From Exobasidium rhododendri (Eukaryota; Basidiomycota; Exobasidiomycetes; Exobasidiales; Exobasidiaceae): a stretch of DNA of 64,000 bases. This document shows, in pieces, positions 43,790 through 56,631 of this stretch. The notes under the pieces are model-generated. The model made no database searches. It saw nothing but the letters and a program-made list of their open reading frames with translations, and was not told the DNA's origin. Numbering within the stretch: position 1 is the stretch's first letter; the number at the start of each line of letters is the position of its first letter. Both the position numbers and the translations under genes were made by a program. The DNA lies in contig CP110630.1 of the NCBI GenBank assembly GCA_026210745.1, positions 3,534,001-3,598,000 on the forward strand, in the 5' to 3' direction.

Positions 43790-46700
43790 TTAGATGTCAC
43801 TCGCATCCTGACGCATTATATCGTTCTGTTCTTCTCGTAGCATATCGTCGAATCGAGCACTCGGATTGGGCGACTCGTCTCCAGGCAGTCCAAGGGGTCT
43901 CGCAGGATGAAGTCTGGAAGTTCTCCCAAATGTGTTACCACCTTCACCGTCGGCTAGTGACCTTCTTTGCGCTTCTGCCAAGTCTGCCGCTTCTCGAACC
44001 GAATCGGAAGCAGTAGCAAGAGGATTATTTGCCCCACCTCCACCAACTGCTGTTCCGTCTCTCCTTCTCCTCCTTCTACGTCTTGGCAGGGTGATGAATT
44101 TTGGCATCGGTCTTGCTTCCAAATCCAGAGCAACGTTTGTCGCTGCTTGGAAGGCTTCAATCCAGTCTACGACATGACGATCGTTCCTCGTTTGAAGTAA
44201 GAATTGCTCACCGCCGACACGCACACGTACTACATGCCTCCTTTTCAGGTAGTCAGCCGCCAAGCCAGACTCAGCACCTTGCAGTGAATATGTCTTGACC
44301 AAGACATTTTTGCTGCCAGGATAAATCGTGCCAGTCAAGGCGTTCACAGCTTCCTTGGCAGCACCGTAACCTGAATTGCCGCTACCGCCTCCAAAATGCC
44401 CGTTACCTTGATGAGAGTGAGAGGCCGAGTCCTTACTGCTCATTGTGCCGTTGCTACTGCTTCCGGTCGGTGGGGAAGGACCATCTTCATTCATTGGCTC
44501 CTTGTGGACGTGCACACCATGCAATTCACCCCAAGCACCCTTCACAGCTAGGTTTTCCCCGCTCAAGTCACTCTTGAATACTTTCAGACACGTGCCATGG
44601 AGTACAAAGTACTGCTTTCTCCAACTTCGGTCCTTTGCTTGGACGCCTGGTGAACTGAACTCCATCTTTCGCGGCAGGTATCCCTCGATGTGCACGGCAC
44701 AATGATACGCGGGTAGTATTTCTCTGCCTTCTTCTTCTCTCGGAAAGATCGATTGCATCCCTTCTGGGCGTTGATGGATGACTGCATACGGCGGCGGTTG
44801 GGCACCCACTTCGATCATGGATCTTCTCCTTCGCAATCCACCGGGGGTGGATGTTCCCGTCGCTGGACTCTGCATACCGGACTCGATGATGGGGTCTATC
44901 TTGCACGCCTCTTTCTTGGAAGCATGTAAGGGTGATCGCATCGGTTCCTTTAGGTTCCTCGCAGTGATCGAATTTAGATCGATCAACGACCTGGATTGTT
45001 GTTGGTAGAGGCCCGGTCTGCCTTTCAGATTCGCACTGGACAGCGTTGTCTGATCCAAGGCTCTCACGTCAGCTCCACCTTCCTGCTCTTGGAGCGTCTT
45101 GGGGATGATGGTGGCCTTGTCTTTCTTCGCCTGCAGCAGGAAAGAATTTTGACTTGAAAGTGATGGCGACGGTGAGTTGGGCGTATGAGCGGTAGTCGCT
45201 GTAGAAGTCAATGGCGTAAGCTTCGTTGTAGCATTCGTAGCAGGAGTGGATGAGTTGGCAGTCGGTCTACCACCGTCCACAGCTCGGAATTGCAAAGGAA
45301 TGATGGGCGGTAAAGGTGGCCTTTCACGCATAGACGATCTGGTGCTCGCGGAGGAAGGGGCTCGAGAGCGTGAAATGATGGAGGGAGAAGGTGGTGGCAT
45401 GTCTACATTCGCTTTCGATCCTGAAGCACTTGGAGCTTGACTCGGGCGAATGTTGAAGTAAGACGTATCTAGGAGCGTTTCAGCCAAGCTCTTCGGCGTC
45501 TGACTTAGATTTGACGTCGAGACAGTGGCTGGAGACACAAGCCTCTGCGAGAAAGTGTCTACTGTGGCGGCAACAGTAGAGGCTCTTGGCGTGGAGAAGA
45601 GTCCAGGCGTGTCCGCAGACGACGGTGAGGTAATGTCAAATTGAGTCCAAGAATCTTTGCCGACCGCTGGTCCAGAAGAATTGCTATTGACATCAAGGCC
45701 TGTAGAGGAACGATTCAAAGCAGTAGACACACCAAAGGACGGGGCAGGAGGTAGTTGGATGCCACCAGGCTTTTGACGCTGAAGTTCACCACTGCTCATT
45801 CGAGCGTGACCCAACGCACGACTGCCAATCGGCACAACGCCTCCTCCAGGCACAGGGGCAGGGGTGTGATGTCCGATATTACCGCTTGATTCGTCTACGC
45901 TGCCTTCTGAGCCTGTGTCAGTCTCTGTTCCGCTACCGTCAGCATCACGGTCGTGGTCGTGAGTCTCATCGCCGGTGTCGGTATCGCTCTCTTCCTCCTC
46001 TGCCTGACCCACCACCAAATCAGTACCCCTCCGATCTTCACTACCTCCATCTCCATCATCGCCGTTGCCACCTGCACCTCCCGACGATTCTGCCCCCCCT
46101 ATCCTCATCGAATCAAGTCTCGGCAGATGAGAAAGTCGAGAGGAATAGAATGGTCTTCGACTACTTCCACTGTTCTGCCCATTGAAGTCACCGGCATCTT
46201 GGTTGCGCTCTCTTGTGTCAGATTCGTCATTGTTGGAAGCGGATATGGTGCTTTCATTTTGTTCGTCTGCCGCTCCGATCGACTGATTGCGACCTTTGAT
46301 CTCGTCACTCTCTCTGCCTTTACCCTTTCCTGCTTCTGCTTCTGCTACTGCTTCAAAACACAGTTCTCTTTCGAGGTGTGAGGTAGTGGCGGCGTTCAGA
46401 TCAGAGGACTGTATCCACGACGACGGAGTTGTGGACATGGTCTGGTGGGTCATGGCTGATCCATGCTCAGAAGGTGAAGTGAAAGGCGATTCTCGCTGTT
46501 CCGTTACATCGATGACTTGTGCTGCGTCCGAGTTCACTTGAGGATGGTCAAAGTTGAGGAATAAGGGTGCATATGAATTACTCTCAGTGGTACTAGAGTG
46601 CGCTTGCCTCTGTTCGCCAAGAGCCCCCTCATTCTCCATGGGCGTAACGCGCTGTCGAGAGGCTGAATCTAATGGTGAGTGCGTCCTGGTCGCCGGGACT

Positions 46701-49229
46701 GGTGTACGACTTCGAGATCGATCGTAGGGCGACGTAGACGTGGAAGTGTAGAAGCCTGAAATTCGAGTGCTAGGCCGACTGAGAGCATCATGATGAGAAG
46801 AAGTTTCTGCAATGGAGAAGAAGGAAGTAGAGGAAGAATCTTGACTGCTTCGCCTGGTGGAGCAAGTCGACGCTTGTCGTTCTTCTTGCGATGTGTCCAC
46901 CACCACATCAAATTCCCTCCTCCGACCGGCCTCTCCCTGCCCCTCAAATGCATTCACTGTTTGCACATTGCTCGCCTGAGGTTTCCCGAATGCAGCAGCG
47001 AACAGATGGCTGCCGGTGTCCTCATCACAAGAGATCTCGTCGACATCAGGGGAGATGTTGTCGTGTGACGAGAACGGCGGGGCAATGTCTTCTGCAGCAC
47101 TCAAAATAGACGAAGACTTGCTTGGACGTCGCAACACCTTCTGTAAGAATTGCTTGGCAGAAAAACCCACTTCTGAATATGGCTTATCATGAAGCCCTAC
47201 GCTCCTGTCCTCGTCTGCTGCATCCAGTGTAGTAAGATTCAATTGATCCCTGCTCTTGTTGAACTTGGCAAACACTGAAAAGGTCGAAGGTCTTGGTCCG
47301 TCTTGTGATGGAGCACGGCGGAAAGCCGAAAAGGAGATGCGTGAATGCGTCGACGAGTCAAAATCCGAACTGGGCAAATCAAACCTCTCAACATCTTCGC
47401 TCCTCCTAGATGGAAGAACAGACTCTAGATGCAAGCCTTGACGTTGATCCAAGTGCGAGTCCATGTTGTTCACGTCAATTGTCGATCCTCCAAACTTCAG
47501 CTTGCCTAGCCGATATACCTTTCTCTTTTTGCCGAAGCTATCTGAAGGCGCAGAACCCCTTCGCTGGGAGGCGAAATGGCCAGCACCGACCATCTCTGTA
47601 TCTTCTCGTACTGTATCAGCGAGTGTTTCAAAAGGTCGTGAAGCCGACCTAGAAGGATGAGTGTCCAACGAGGTGCTCTGGGAGAATTCAAAGGAGACGC
47701 GAGACCCACGACGTCCAGTGTTGTCCTGTGAAGTTTGGTCTGTTGGGCTCTCTGATATGCTGCTCGGATTGCGTGCTGACGCTTGTGAGTCGATATTGAC
47801 AGTGGGGAAAGAATATGGTTTCGATTGACGGTGTCCTCTGGTGCTCTCTTCGTGGGCCGATACTGCGCGGTCTAGCAAATCACCATTTCCCCCGACAGCG
47901 GCGTGGTGATGTGTAGCTTGCAGAGAAGAATCGTAGCCGATTGGTGACACCACTACTTCTTCCTCAGTCGAAGGCAGGTGTGATTTTAATTGACCGAGTT
48001 TGTCAGGGATAGAAGAGGGCGCAGGGACAAAGGTCGACTCCGCTTCGGTCGCGCCGAGCTTCACTGATCGCACTGTTGCAAATTGATTTCTAATCTGAAA
48101 AGGCTCCGAATTTCCTGTAGGAACGATAGCAGTAGTGGTGTTGATGAGGAGAGGGAGAAGTGGGAAAGGAGGCAGCAAGGGAGGGCCGGTAAAATAGGGT
48201 GGAGAAGGGGTCAGCTATCGATGAGAAGGTAGAGTCGTCTGCAACAAATCTGTTTCACTTTTTTCTTGTGGACTCACCCGCGAAGCTGCTGCTATCATCA
48301 TCTACTAATGCCGACGAGCCGCCGCCCACTAAAAGGTATGCAGAGTCTGATCTATCGCGCGACAAAGTGGAACCGCTTTCCTGCTTCGGATTTAAATTCC
48401 CGCTTCTCTTATTTGACTCTCCGGGCTCGCGCTCCTCACCCGATGCCAGAGCGTGGTCCCGGTCAGGTGACAGTGCGTTCGTCACGCTGCTCGATCCACT
48501 TTGCTGAATGTACATGTCTAGAGCAGATCGTTCGTTGGATGGAATAGCGGTGGAGATCATTGACCTTGTTGGAATGTCGTCCTTGCTGATGATGTTACAG
48601 TTGGACACAGCATCGATGGAGGGCCGACGACTTCCAATCTGTGAGACGCTCATCCTCCTTAATTTTGCAGCAGCAGCAGCCACCTTTGCCTTGCCCTGGT
48701 TAGCGAACACAGAAGAAGAAGAGGCGGGGGATGAAGACGAGACGTTGACTTGACTGCCGTTCTCCTGACTGACAAAGGGAAACATGGTGTTCGCGCCATC
48801 ACCAAAGGATAGTCCTCGACCTCGCAATGCATCGATTGATCTACGCTGCTTTTGTCGATACTCTGGTGGAGGTGGTGATAAGTCGATGGAGGAGAGTACA
48901 GCAGAGCTAGAAGCGGCGTCCGATGTAGGGCAAGCGTCCTGACCTTCTTTCTCTGCGATTTGATTCTTGTCGAGGTGAGACACGGACCGAAGCATTTGCG
49001 ATCTCTCGCGATCCGTCTGCATCGCTTCGTTCTTCACCACCTTCCTTGCCCAGCCGCCGGTAGTGTTAGTGCTTCCCACGTCCGAGCCTGTGTCAGTTCT
49101 GTTATTCGATCGTGTGGGAGAAAGGTGTCCCCTTGATGGCGATGTTGCGTCGCGGTGTGTACTCGACTCCTTGCTCGATAGGATCCCTCCCGTAGTCACT
49201 ACACCGGACGACGTAGAAGCAATCATCAT
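43790..49229 (-). CDS. very long disordered protein with a C-terminal PH domain
   Basis: Two exons, 49229-48278 and 48114-43790, join in phase (163-nt intron) to give 1758 aa. The first ~1450 residues are low-complexity, rich in Ser, Thr, Asp, Pro and Arg, with many short basic-Ser motifs (RRGSRVSFEF, RRPSIDA, KRKVYRLGKLKF) that look like phosphorylation targets. A PH domain starts near residue 1457: VHIEGYLPRKMEFSSPG, RSWRKQYFVLHGTCLKVFKS, then after a Ser/Gly loop VLVKTYSLQGAESGLAADYL, VVRVRVGGEQFLLQTRNDRH and VVDWIEAFQAATNVALDLEA with the invariant Trp. A polybasic run (LPRRRRRRRR) follows near 1660 and could aid membrane binding. Fungal proteins of this build act at the cortex or in lipid signalling; no exact orthologue is claimed. 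Confidence 0.85.
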
Positions 49230-50638
49230 GGTGCAAGGAAGGAGTGTAAGTGGATATTGTGCAGATTGATTGTTGAGAGGAAAATATTAGGTGAGGCTTC
49301 TGTGATCGGGGACAAGCGCAGGCAGATGGGATGATTCACAGACCGGCGCGGCACAAGGGGAGGGATAGTAACGGGGATCGGGGTTTCCTATAAGCTCACA
49401 GATCTAAGCGTTGCGTTTCCTTGGTTTGTATTCAGATTTGCTTGTGGAGGCTTTTTTTTTCCCGAATTTGCATCTTCCCTCTCCTTTGGTAAGCAACAAG
49501 TTCTTCCTTCCCTCTGTTTCAGTAGCCGCAGGGTGAAGCAGGTCCAAGGGAAGGGGGGGGGGAACAGTCAATAGGACGGCTAGGTAAAAGGGTGCCCCTG
49601 GAATGGCTACGTAGTTGCATTGCACCCTAGAAAGAGTCAGTCAGCAGAAATTCCCTATCATCGCATCACCGCCCCCCCCCCTTTCCTTTTTCTGGCGACG
49701 GAAAAGAAGCTTATAAATGCTACAGTCTGCTACTGTTCAGTAGGTCTATACAATTTTAAAGATTGACTTGACTCTAATTTTCCGGTCTCCGCGTCTTGCC
49801 GCACTTTGATTGTGGTGCTATCACACGCTAACGTGAGGAGGGAAAGGACCGAGAAGGCAAAGATCCCGAGCAAAGGAAATAGGTGAAGCAGTCGTCGCCC
49901 TCACCATCTCCACTGCCGCTCGACGAGCGCACCTTTCGAAATTGCGCAGAACGTCTCCAGCAGCTTCATCTTCTCTGCTCACAGCCCATCCTCGCAAGAT
50001 CATCCCACAAATCCGAAAAACAAATTAGGCGTGAGCAAGAGCGCGCACGCATGAGTATTTCCAGTGATGCCGAGAATCACGTTTGCTTCCAACGAGGGAA
50101 CAAGAGGGCTGCAATTGCCGAGATCTAGTTTGTTTCACGTAGAAGAGAAGTACCTCAGAATTCATTTAGAACCAATATCAGCACGCGCTAGTGCGGTAGT
50201 CTTGGGTCATGAGGGGACGCGCCCGCGCGACACTGCCTCCTTCCTTTCGTGCTCAATGAGATGGAGAAGCCACGCGAAGTGGAAAATTCCTGATTTGCCA
50301 CGTGAGCACAGGTCCCTGCCGCCGCAGCGAACTTTACCCGTATGAAGCGCGTCAAGTTTGGCAAAGCATGGGAAGGCCTCGATAATATCTGTAGTAAGGA
50401 GAAGGTACAGGCTGATCAGACATCTGGACCTTTCCACCCATCGATCAAGTTCAGCCGAAGGTTAGTAGTGATGTGCCAGGATGACGGTGGGAGTTGCGCA
50501 AGGGGGAGACGGTGACCGATCGAGATCATGCTTTTTGCTTGTTGAGAGGGGGTTTTTCGTGTGGAGACAGAGAAGACAACCTAGATATTGAGCAAGTTTG
50601 CTAACATCACCAATACCTATGCCTCTTGTGCAGTCACA
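49230..50638. promoter_or_regulatory. 1.4-kb divergent promoter region PH-protein gene / RPL14
   Basis: It contains homopolymer runs (T8 near 49451, G near 49553, C near 49672) and CACGTGA at 50299-50305, 335 bp upstream of the RPL14 start. Open frames in 49.4-50.4 kb show no family resemblance. It may hold non-coding exons. Confidence 0.4.
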
Positions 50639-51203
50639 ATGTCGAACTCGGAGTCATTCAAGCGTTTTGTCGAAGTCGGTCGAGTCGTTCTCATCAATCA
50701 GGGCGAATTTGCTGGAAAGTTGGCTGTGATCGTGGAGATTATTGATCACAACAAGGTGCGTAGCATCAAGGAACAGACGAGAAAGCGAGTGAATGCTCAT
50801 CTTCTATGATCCCCATTCCGAACAGGCTATCATTGATGGACCTTCCACCGGTGTCCCACGCCAATCGCTACGATACAGATACCTCTCTCTGACACCACAC
50901 GTCGTTCCCAAATTACCTCGAGCGTCCAACACAACCACAGTCAAGAAATACTTTGAGCAATCCGGTGTTACAGAGAAGTGGGCCGCATCAGCGTGGGCAA
51001 AGAAGAGACAGACTGCCAAGCTTCGTAGTGAGATGACAGACTGTGAGTGCTTTCAGCGGCGTCAAGCATGTGAGCGGCCGATTTGGTATCTCTTGCTGAC
51101 CATCTTGCAATGGTATTGATCAGTCGACCGATTCAACGTTATGCTCCTGAAGAAGCAACGTGCACGCATCATCAATAGTCATGCTAAGAAGATCAAGGCT
51201 TAA
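50639..51203 (+). CDS. RPL14: 60S ribosomal protein L14 (eL14)
   Basis: Three exons, 50639-50755, 50826-51042 and 51124-51203, join in phase to give 137 aa. Diagnostic segments are [60 protein letters not shown], then [20 protein letters not shown] and [20 protein letters not shown]. The KOW-like N-terminal part and helical C-terminus are those of eL14, and the length is standard. It is a structural protein of the large subunit. The gene is preceded by CACGTGA, as are the other ribosomal protein genes here. Confidence 0.97.
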
Positions 51204-51636
51204 GAGGAATTGACGTTTACTACGTCGACAGCAACACATGTAGTATTTTTAAAGAAGCACATTACTCGGATTGATTGCACACAGAATCTAATCCATCTAC
51301 CAGAAAGTCTGCCGTTGGAAGGAAAGGACGCCTTTCTTTGACGAGGGGGCGAGTGAATGGGTCAATGGATGATTGGGAAGACTGTTGTGAAATACAATGG
51401 TACTGAAGGAAGGAACGGAGGGATGACAGATGGTACTTGAATAGTACTGTAATGGTGAGATGAGAGGCCTGCGTGATCCGAAGCGTAATGATGAGCGGGT
51501 TGTGATTGCTATGATGCGTCTGCTCGCTCGTTGGGAAGGCGAACGATGAGACTAATGCGCCGGAGAGGTAGTGAAGAGAAACACAAAAAAGGGGAGAGAT
51601 GAGCGCAAGACGGTGAACGGAGAAAATCACCATCAC
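51204..51636. other. 3' intergenic region between RPL14 and CSN1
   Basis: Convergent gene ends. The minus strand stays open for 125 codons (51636-51262) right after the CSN1 stop and ends in a protein-like peptide (FTRPLVKERRPFLPTADFLV), but no splice acceptor gives the right phase convincingly, so it is treated as 3' UTR. Confidence 0.4.
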
Positions 51637-53560
51637 TCACTTGCTCTGGGTTAGGTTCATTCGCATGAGCAGACGCTTCGCTGACGTTGCCCTCTGTTGA
51701 CCCATGCTCAAGGCTTCGTCAAAGAGAGACTGTCGGAAGTCGATCTTGTTGGCATAGTAGACCTGAGGCACGCATCATACCGAACAAGAGAGGGGATCAA
51801 CATGATGAGAAAACAGTCTGTGCCTCTCTCGACCACCGCTTACCTTGTCAATGACGTCGATCTTGCCGTCAATCTCATTGTTTTGAATCAGTGCGATTAG
51901 CTGATCGATCGCTCTCTCTTGACCCTGTTTGCCCGACCATCCCATCGAAGATGCCAATCGGTCGATTCGCAACGAATCAAACGGTTGAAGAAACTGTCGA
52001 AGAGCTCGTCGAGTGATTTGATCCACGAGTGTCGGATAGTGACTCGATAGATGCATATCTAACATACTTCTAGACGCCATCTTCCCAAGCAAGGCCAACG
52101 TCTTTTGGTATTCGCATGCAAGAAACCAGTCGAGAAGAGCTCTCGCTTGACTGTCTGAGTCTAAGATAGCTCCAATGTTAGGCCGATTCAACACAACTTC
52201 CTTTACTTCCTTACGATCCAACACGGCAAGGCTGCAAAGAACGATGTACATGGCGATATCGATTCGGGAAGCCATCTAAAAAGAAGAGGAAAGAATTTCA
52301 TCCATCTTGCAATTTAGCACAGGGAGCTAGAGAGGGTCTCATGATGCACCACAAAGGAAACTCACGTTGGAGAAAGCGTCGCTAGAGCTTAAGTCGACGT
52401 CTAGAAACGCACTCTTCGCCAGGTTGTACTTTGACATGCCCAGGTAGGCGATACCCTGAGCAACATTAAGTCTCGAGCGAATCTCCGCTATCTGTCGCTT
52501 TCCCTGCGCTTCAGCCTCTCGACCAGCAGCGGTAGTAGTAGTACTAAGTTGAGCAGTGGCGGAGGACAGGGAAGCTGATTGATTCGCACCGGCCGAGCCG
52601 CCAGCTCGGAAAAGAGCTCCAATAGCATCTGCGCCCGATGTACTTCCCCCTTTGCTCGGAGGTACTCCAGAACCGCTTCTTCCCAAGGTAGTGGACTTGG
52701 AAGACGAAGACGCTGCTGCAAGAGGATTGTAAGAATCCAAGAGACCTTCTGCTTTCGAGACATATGCGGAGATGGAATGAAACTCTCCCAACTCCAGTGA
52801 CACCTCAATCACGTTGAGACACATCTCCACGACGTGCTCGCTCGTGCTGCAGTGATCTCGGGTCTTGATGTAGTACTTAAGTGCTTCAGTGAGGTTTCCC
52901 ATGGACCGTAAATGATCACCCAGATCACGATGCGTCATCTGAAAAGTAGAAGTGTCAGCATAAAGTGACAAGCACAAAACGACAGCACACATCATGTCTC
53001 CTCCGTGAACGCACTCGTACACTTTCCTTGATCAGATTGTTCTGATAGTGGCGCAATTCAAGGTCCAGCTTTTCTAGTTCGTTTTGGTTGTTCTTTTGAG
53101 ATTTCTCGCACCAGTCCCCGTCGGCTGGCATTCTTTGCTCTTTCGGGAGCAGCGGCTGGCCAGCGTCAGCCGTTGTGTTTCGCAGCATGAGTGCTCGATT
53201 GTACAGGGTGACGTCAGTCGTGCCTGATTTGATGAGCAGGATGGCGGCAGTAGAGCATGGTATTCGTAAAGAAGGACTTCGCGATGCAAGGAAGAGAAGC
53301 CTGTCTATTCTTGTCCTGCCCGTGTATGGTGTGCTAGGAGGGTGGCACGGAAGATGATTCTCCTCAGTAAAGCGCCCGTTGGCATGTCTCTCCTGCTCTC
53401 TCTCGAGCGAAGAAACTCACATGTAAGTCTCCCAATCGAACTCATCGTCTGCTCGCAAATGAACCTGCTGATTTCCGCTCCCTTTCCTCTCTGCATATTG
53501 TGGCGACGTGTCGTCTTCAGCGAGCGTCATGACTTCTTCATCAACGTCGAGAGCGGCCAT
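51637..53560 (-). CDS. CSN1: COP9 signalosome subunit 1
   Basis: Five exons, 53560-53421, 53333-53015, 52938-52366, 52275-51844 and 51762-51637, join in phase to give 529 aa. The family pattern is clear: FDWETYM then TPYTGRTRIDRLLFLASRSP, ELRHYQNNLIKESVRMTHRD, LGDHLRSMGNLTEALKYYIK, CLNVIEVSLELGEFHSISAY, AQGIAYLGMSKYNLAKSAFL, then ASRIDIAMYIVLCSLAVLDR and the PCI domain ending NNEIDGKIDVIDKVYYANKI. The TPR-like repeats and PCI domain scaffold the COP9 signalosome, which removes NEDD8 from cullins. A Ser/Gly/Ala-rich insertion of about 75 residues (SSSSKSTTLGRSGSGVPPSK onward) separates two helical repeats. The C-terminus after RMNLTQSK stops early and could be extended by an unseen exon. Confidence 0.9.
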
Positions 53561-54070
53561 CGCAAAGACAGACTGGGAAATGTGTTGAGGGAAACAAGAA
53601 GTTGCTGACTGGTCGAATGGAGGTGCGACATTTACGCGCACGGCCCGAGGAGGCAAATTAGCTTCAAGACGAAAGCAAATACTTGAATGTGGGCCCCCGT
53701 CTGCTAGCTCCAAAGTGAACGTAGCTGCTTCATCTAGCTCTGTCGAGCCCTTCTGTCACAAGCATGCACTTGTAGGACTCCGGTCACACTCTACGTCCTG
53801 CATCATAAGCGTTTAAGATCCTCTTAATCTGGAGAGCGGTAGCTATTCCTGATCGTCCGACACTTCTACCCACACTGTAGAAACAGTCAAGACAGGAGCA
53901 TCTAAGCCGAGCGATAACATAGCATCGTCTGAGTCTCTACTCATTCCAGCTCTGCAACTCGAGATCCGACGCTCCTGTCGGACATCAAGGTCGTCAAGCG
54001 AAGAAACAACTTCAAAATACAAACGAACGCAACAGCTTTTTCGTAGCGAACCTTCATATACTTCACAAAG
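53561..54070. promoter_or_regulatory. divergent promoter region CSN1 / kelch gene
   Basis: A 510-bp region between divergently read genes. Open frames on the minus strand continue past the CSN1 ATG but lack a further in-frame start. No site is called. Confidence 0.45.
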
Positions 54071-56285
54071 ATGGAGAAAGATGGTGAGTGCTGCTTCGAT
54101 GAAGTGCACAAGCAATCTCGAGCTTCTCAATCTGATCTGGTCTCAACTCACAAAGACTCACATAGCGGGTATGTGGACGAAGGGACATCTCAATCTGCTC
54201 GAATTCCCACGAACGAGGTACTCTTTGAGCGTGAAAAGACCATGGAAAGGCTTGGATCGATTCATGTACTAGGAATGGGCAGGACGGCATCTCAAGACCA
54301 AGAAGCTTCTCGGATTGCCTCAATCGCCTCCAGCGGACATTACTCACTCTCAAATTCCGCTCTTACTGATCAGACCTTCTCACCTGCGATGCGAACGCTT
54401 GAACTTTCCAACTCACCTTCAAGTAATCACCCGCCAGGGGGATCTCAGGTTGCAACTGGAAATCACAGTACAATGAATAGTAGGTCTCACAATCCAAGTC
54501 CGCTTCATCACAAGGACTCGTTTGGGCAACACCATTCGCGGGTACCTCTGCAGGTACGGAGTGCTACTTCGAGTATGCTTGTGAATCCATCAACGAAGAA
54601 GGAACTGCAAGTAGACGAAGAGGTGGAAGTAGTGCAATCGGACTCGGAAAAGATGACAGCACCGACAGCCCTTGTTGACTCTTTGTGGAGTTCAGTGAAG
54701 GAAGGAGATGTAGCTCATAATATTTCGACTCAGACTGCAGCCGATGGTGGTGGACTGATACTTAGCAACATAGCAACGTTGGGCGGACCACTGAGCCCCT
54801 TTGCAAACTCTGCAGGACATCAATCAGCGAGCCAAAGTTCGCCATTGCCTTTGATTTTCTCACAACATCAATCGGGAGAAGGTCGTACATCTGAAGAGGC
54901 CAAGAAAGAGTCGAATCGAGAGCAGCATGCTTTGGTCGCTAGCGAGGAAGATACGGAGAGCAAGGATTCTCGCAAAGTAGACCGCGAAGTGACCCCTCGA
55001 AATGCTGCAGCTCGGCAGACGGTGTCAACCAGAGCGGCGCCAAGCAACGGAGGACCTCCAACAGAAACCAACGCCCCCCTTTCGGAGAGAGTGAAAGGCA
55101 GTGGTAGTACAAGCAACAAAGTTGCCAGCGCTGCGAGACCCATCGTTGCTAACAACACTAGTAGCAAGAGCAGTCGAATAGCTCCCCTACATCGTCCTGG
55201 ACCTCAACTTCCTTCTGCGCCCAACGTTGCCTCTGCCCCACCTCCCGCTATGTACTGGAGTCGAGTACCCGTACATGGAAGCGTTCCTAGAAGAAGCTTT
55301 CGAGCACACACTGCGACTCTATCCGACGAAGTGATGTGGCTCTTTGGTGGATGTGACTCCAAGGGCTGCTTTAGGGAATTGTGGTGTTTTGACACAGAAA
55401 CAATGTGCTGGTCCAAGCCGAAGGTGACGGGTGATCTACCCCCACCGAGAAGAGCACACACTGCTACAATGGTTGACAAGAGGCTGTTTGTCTTTGCAGG
55501 CGGCGATGGACCATACTATTTCAACGACCTCTATGTCTTTGATACTGTCTCCTTGCGTTGGTCAAAACCAGACGTGTTCGGTCAAGCGCCGAGTCCTCGA
55601 AGAGCACATACGAGTAACTTTCACAACGGTCGACTCATCATCTTTGGTGGTGGAAACGGCGTAGGAGCTTTGAACGACGTCTTTTCACTCGACATTGCTG
55701 ATCCTAATCGACTGGAATGGAAGAAGGTAGAGTGCGAGGGAAAAATTCCCATAGGACGAGGATACCACACAAGCAACTTGGTCGATGGTAAATTGATCGT
55801 CATTGGTGGGTCAGATGGTCACATGAGCTTCAACGATATACACATCTTACGTCTAGATACAAGAGTGTGGTATCAAGTGAAAACGGATGAGATCCACAAT
55901 CGACTAGGTCACACAGCGACGCAAGTGGGCTCTTACCTCTTCGTCGTTGGCGGTCACGATAGCCAAACGTACACGTCGGACATTCTGACGCTGAACTTAG
56001 TCAATTTGCAATGGGAGCCTCGGCGAGTGTGTGGTATGAAACCACCGGGTAGAGGCTATCATCAGGCCTGGCTACGGGATAGTCGACTCTTCATCCACGG
56101 TGGCTTCGATGGAAAGGAGATCTATGACGATCTGTACTATGTGGACTTGGCAGCTTGCGCTTACCTGCCTCAGATTACCAGTTTCAGTGTCGAGGTGAGT
56201 GCATACAGGAGATCGGCCAAAGTGCCGCTTTGCCCACCCGTGCTAATGCACTGACTATCTCCTATTCTAGCTCGACGAGGAGTAG
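54071..56285 (+). CDS. kelch-repeat beta-propeller protein
   Basis: Two exons, 54071-56194 and 56271-56285, join in phase 0 to give 712 aa; the last exon is only 15 nt (LDEE-stop). Residues 1-390 are disordered and rich in Ser, Thr and Asn. From about 395 six kelch blades follow: RSFRAHTATLSDEVMWLFGG, then PRRAHTATMVDKRLFVFAGG, PRRAHTSNFHNGRLIIFGGG, GRGYHTSNLVDGKLIVIGGS, NRLGHTATQVGSYLFVVGGH and GRGYHQAWLRDSRLFIHGGF. Each is followed by a DL/DI strand and a W motif, for example NDLYVFDTVSLRWSKP. Such propellers bind protein partners. Fungal relatives include the polarity proteins Tea1/Kel1 and Ral2-like proteins, but no coiled coil or other assigning part is present, so the role is unknown. 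Confidence 0.9.
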
Positions 56286-56631
56286 CGAGTCGGAATAGAC
56301 TGCCTTGCTTTACTTACTGATCTACCGGAAAAGATTGCCTTGCTTTACCTTGTAACAATACTGCGTTGTATACAGTACCTTCCTAATCACAATGCATTCA
56401 ATAAGAAATTAGTCGATTAAAAATCTAGACCCACGTGACGCGCCTAATTATCTTCTTGCCCGCAGTCTGAAGGGAAATCCAAGACGGGCAATTTTGAGAG
56501 CGCAATGGAGGAATGGCCTCCTGGCCTAAGAAGTTTAACTGTTTCCATCATCCCGCTTTGCTGAAGATACCAGTAGGCCTTTCTCATCTTCAGTCTCCTC
56601 ACATCCCGCCCCAAGAACACCAGTAGACACA
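56286..56631 (+). promoter_or_regulatory. intergenic: kelch 3' region and RPL22 promoter
   Basis: A 346-bp space with CACGTGAC at 56432-56439, 195 bp upstream of the RPL22 start, and a short imperfect duplication ATTGCCTTGCTTTACCTT-like near 56334 and 56300. No gene is seen. Confidence 0.5.
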
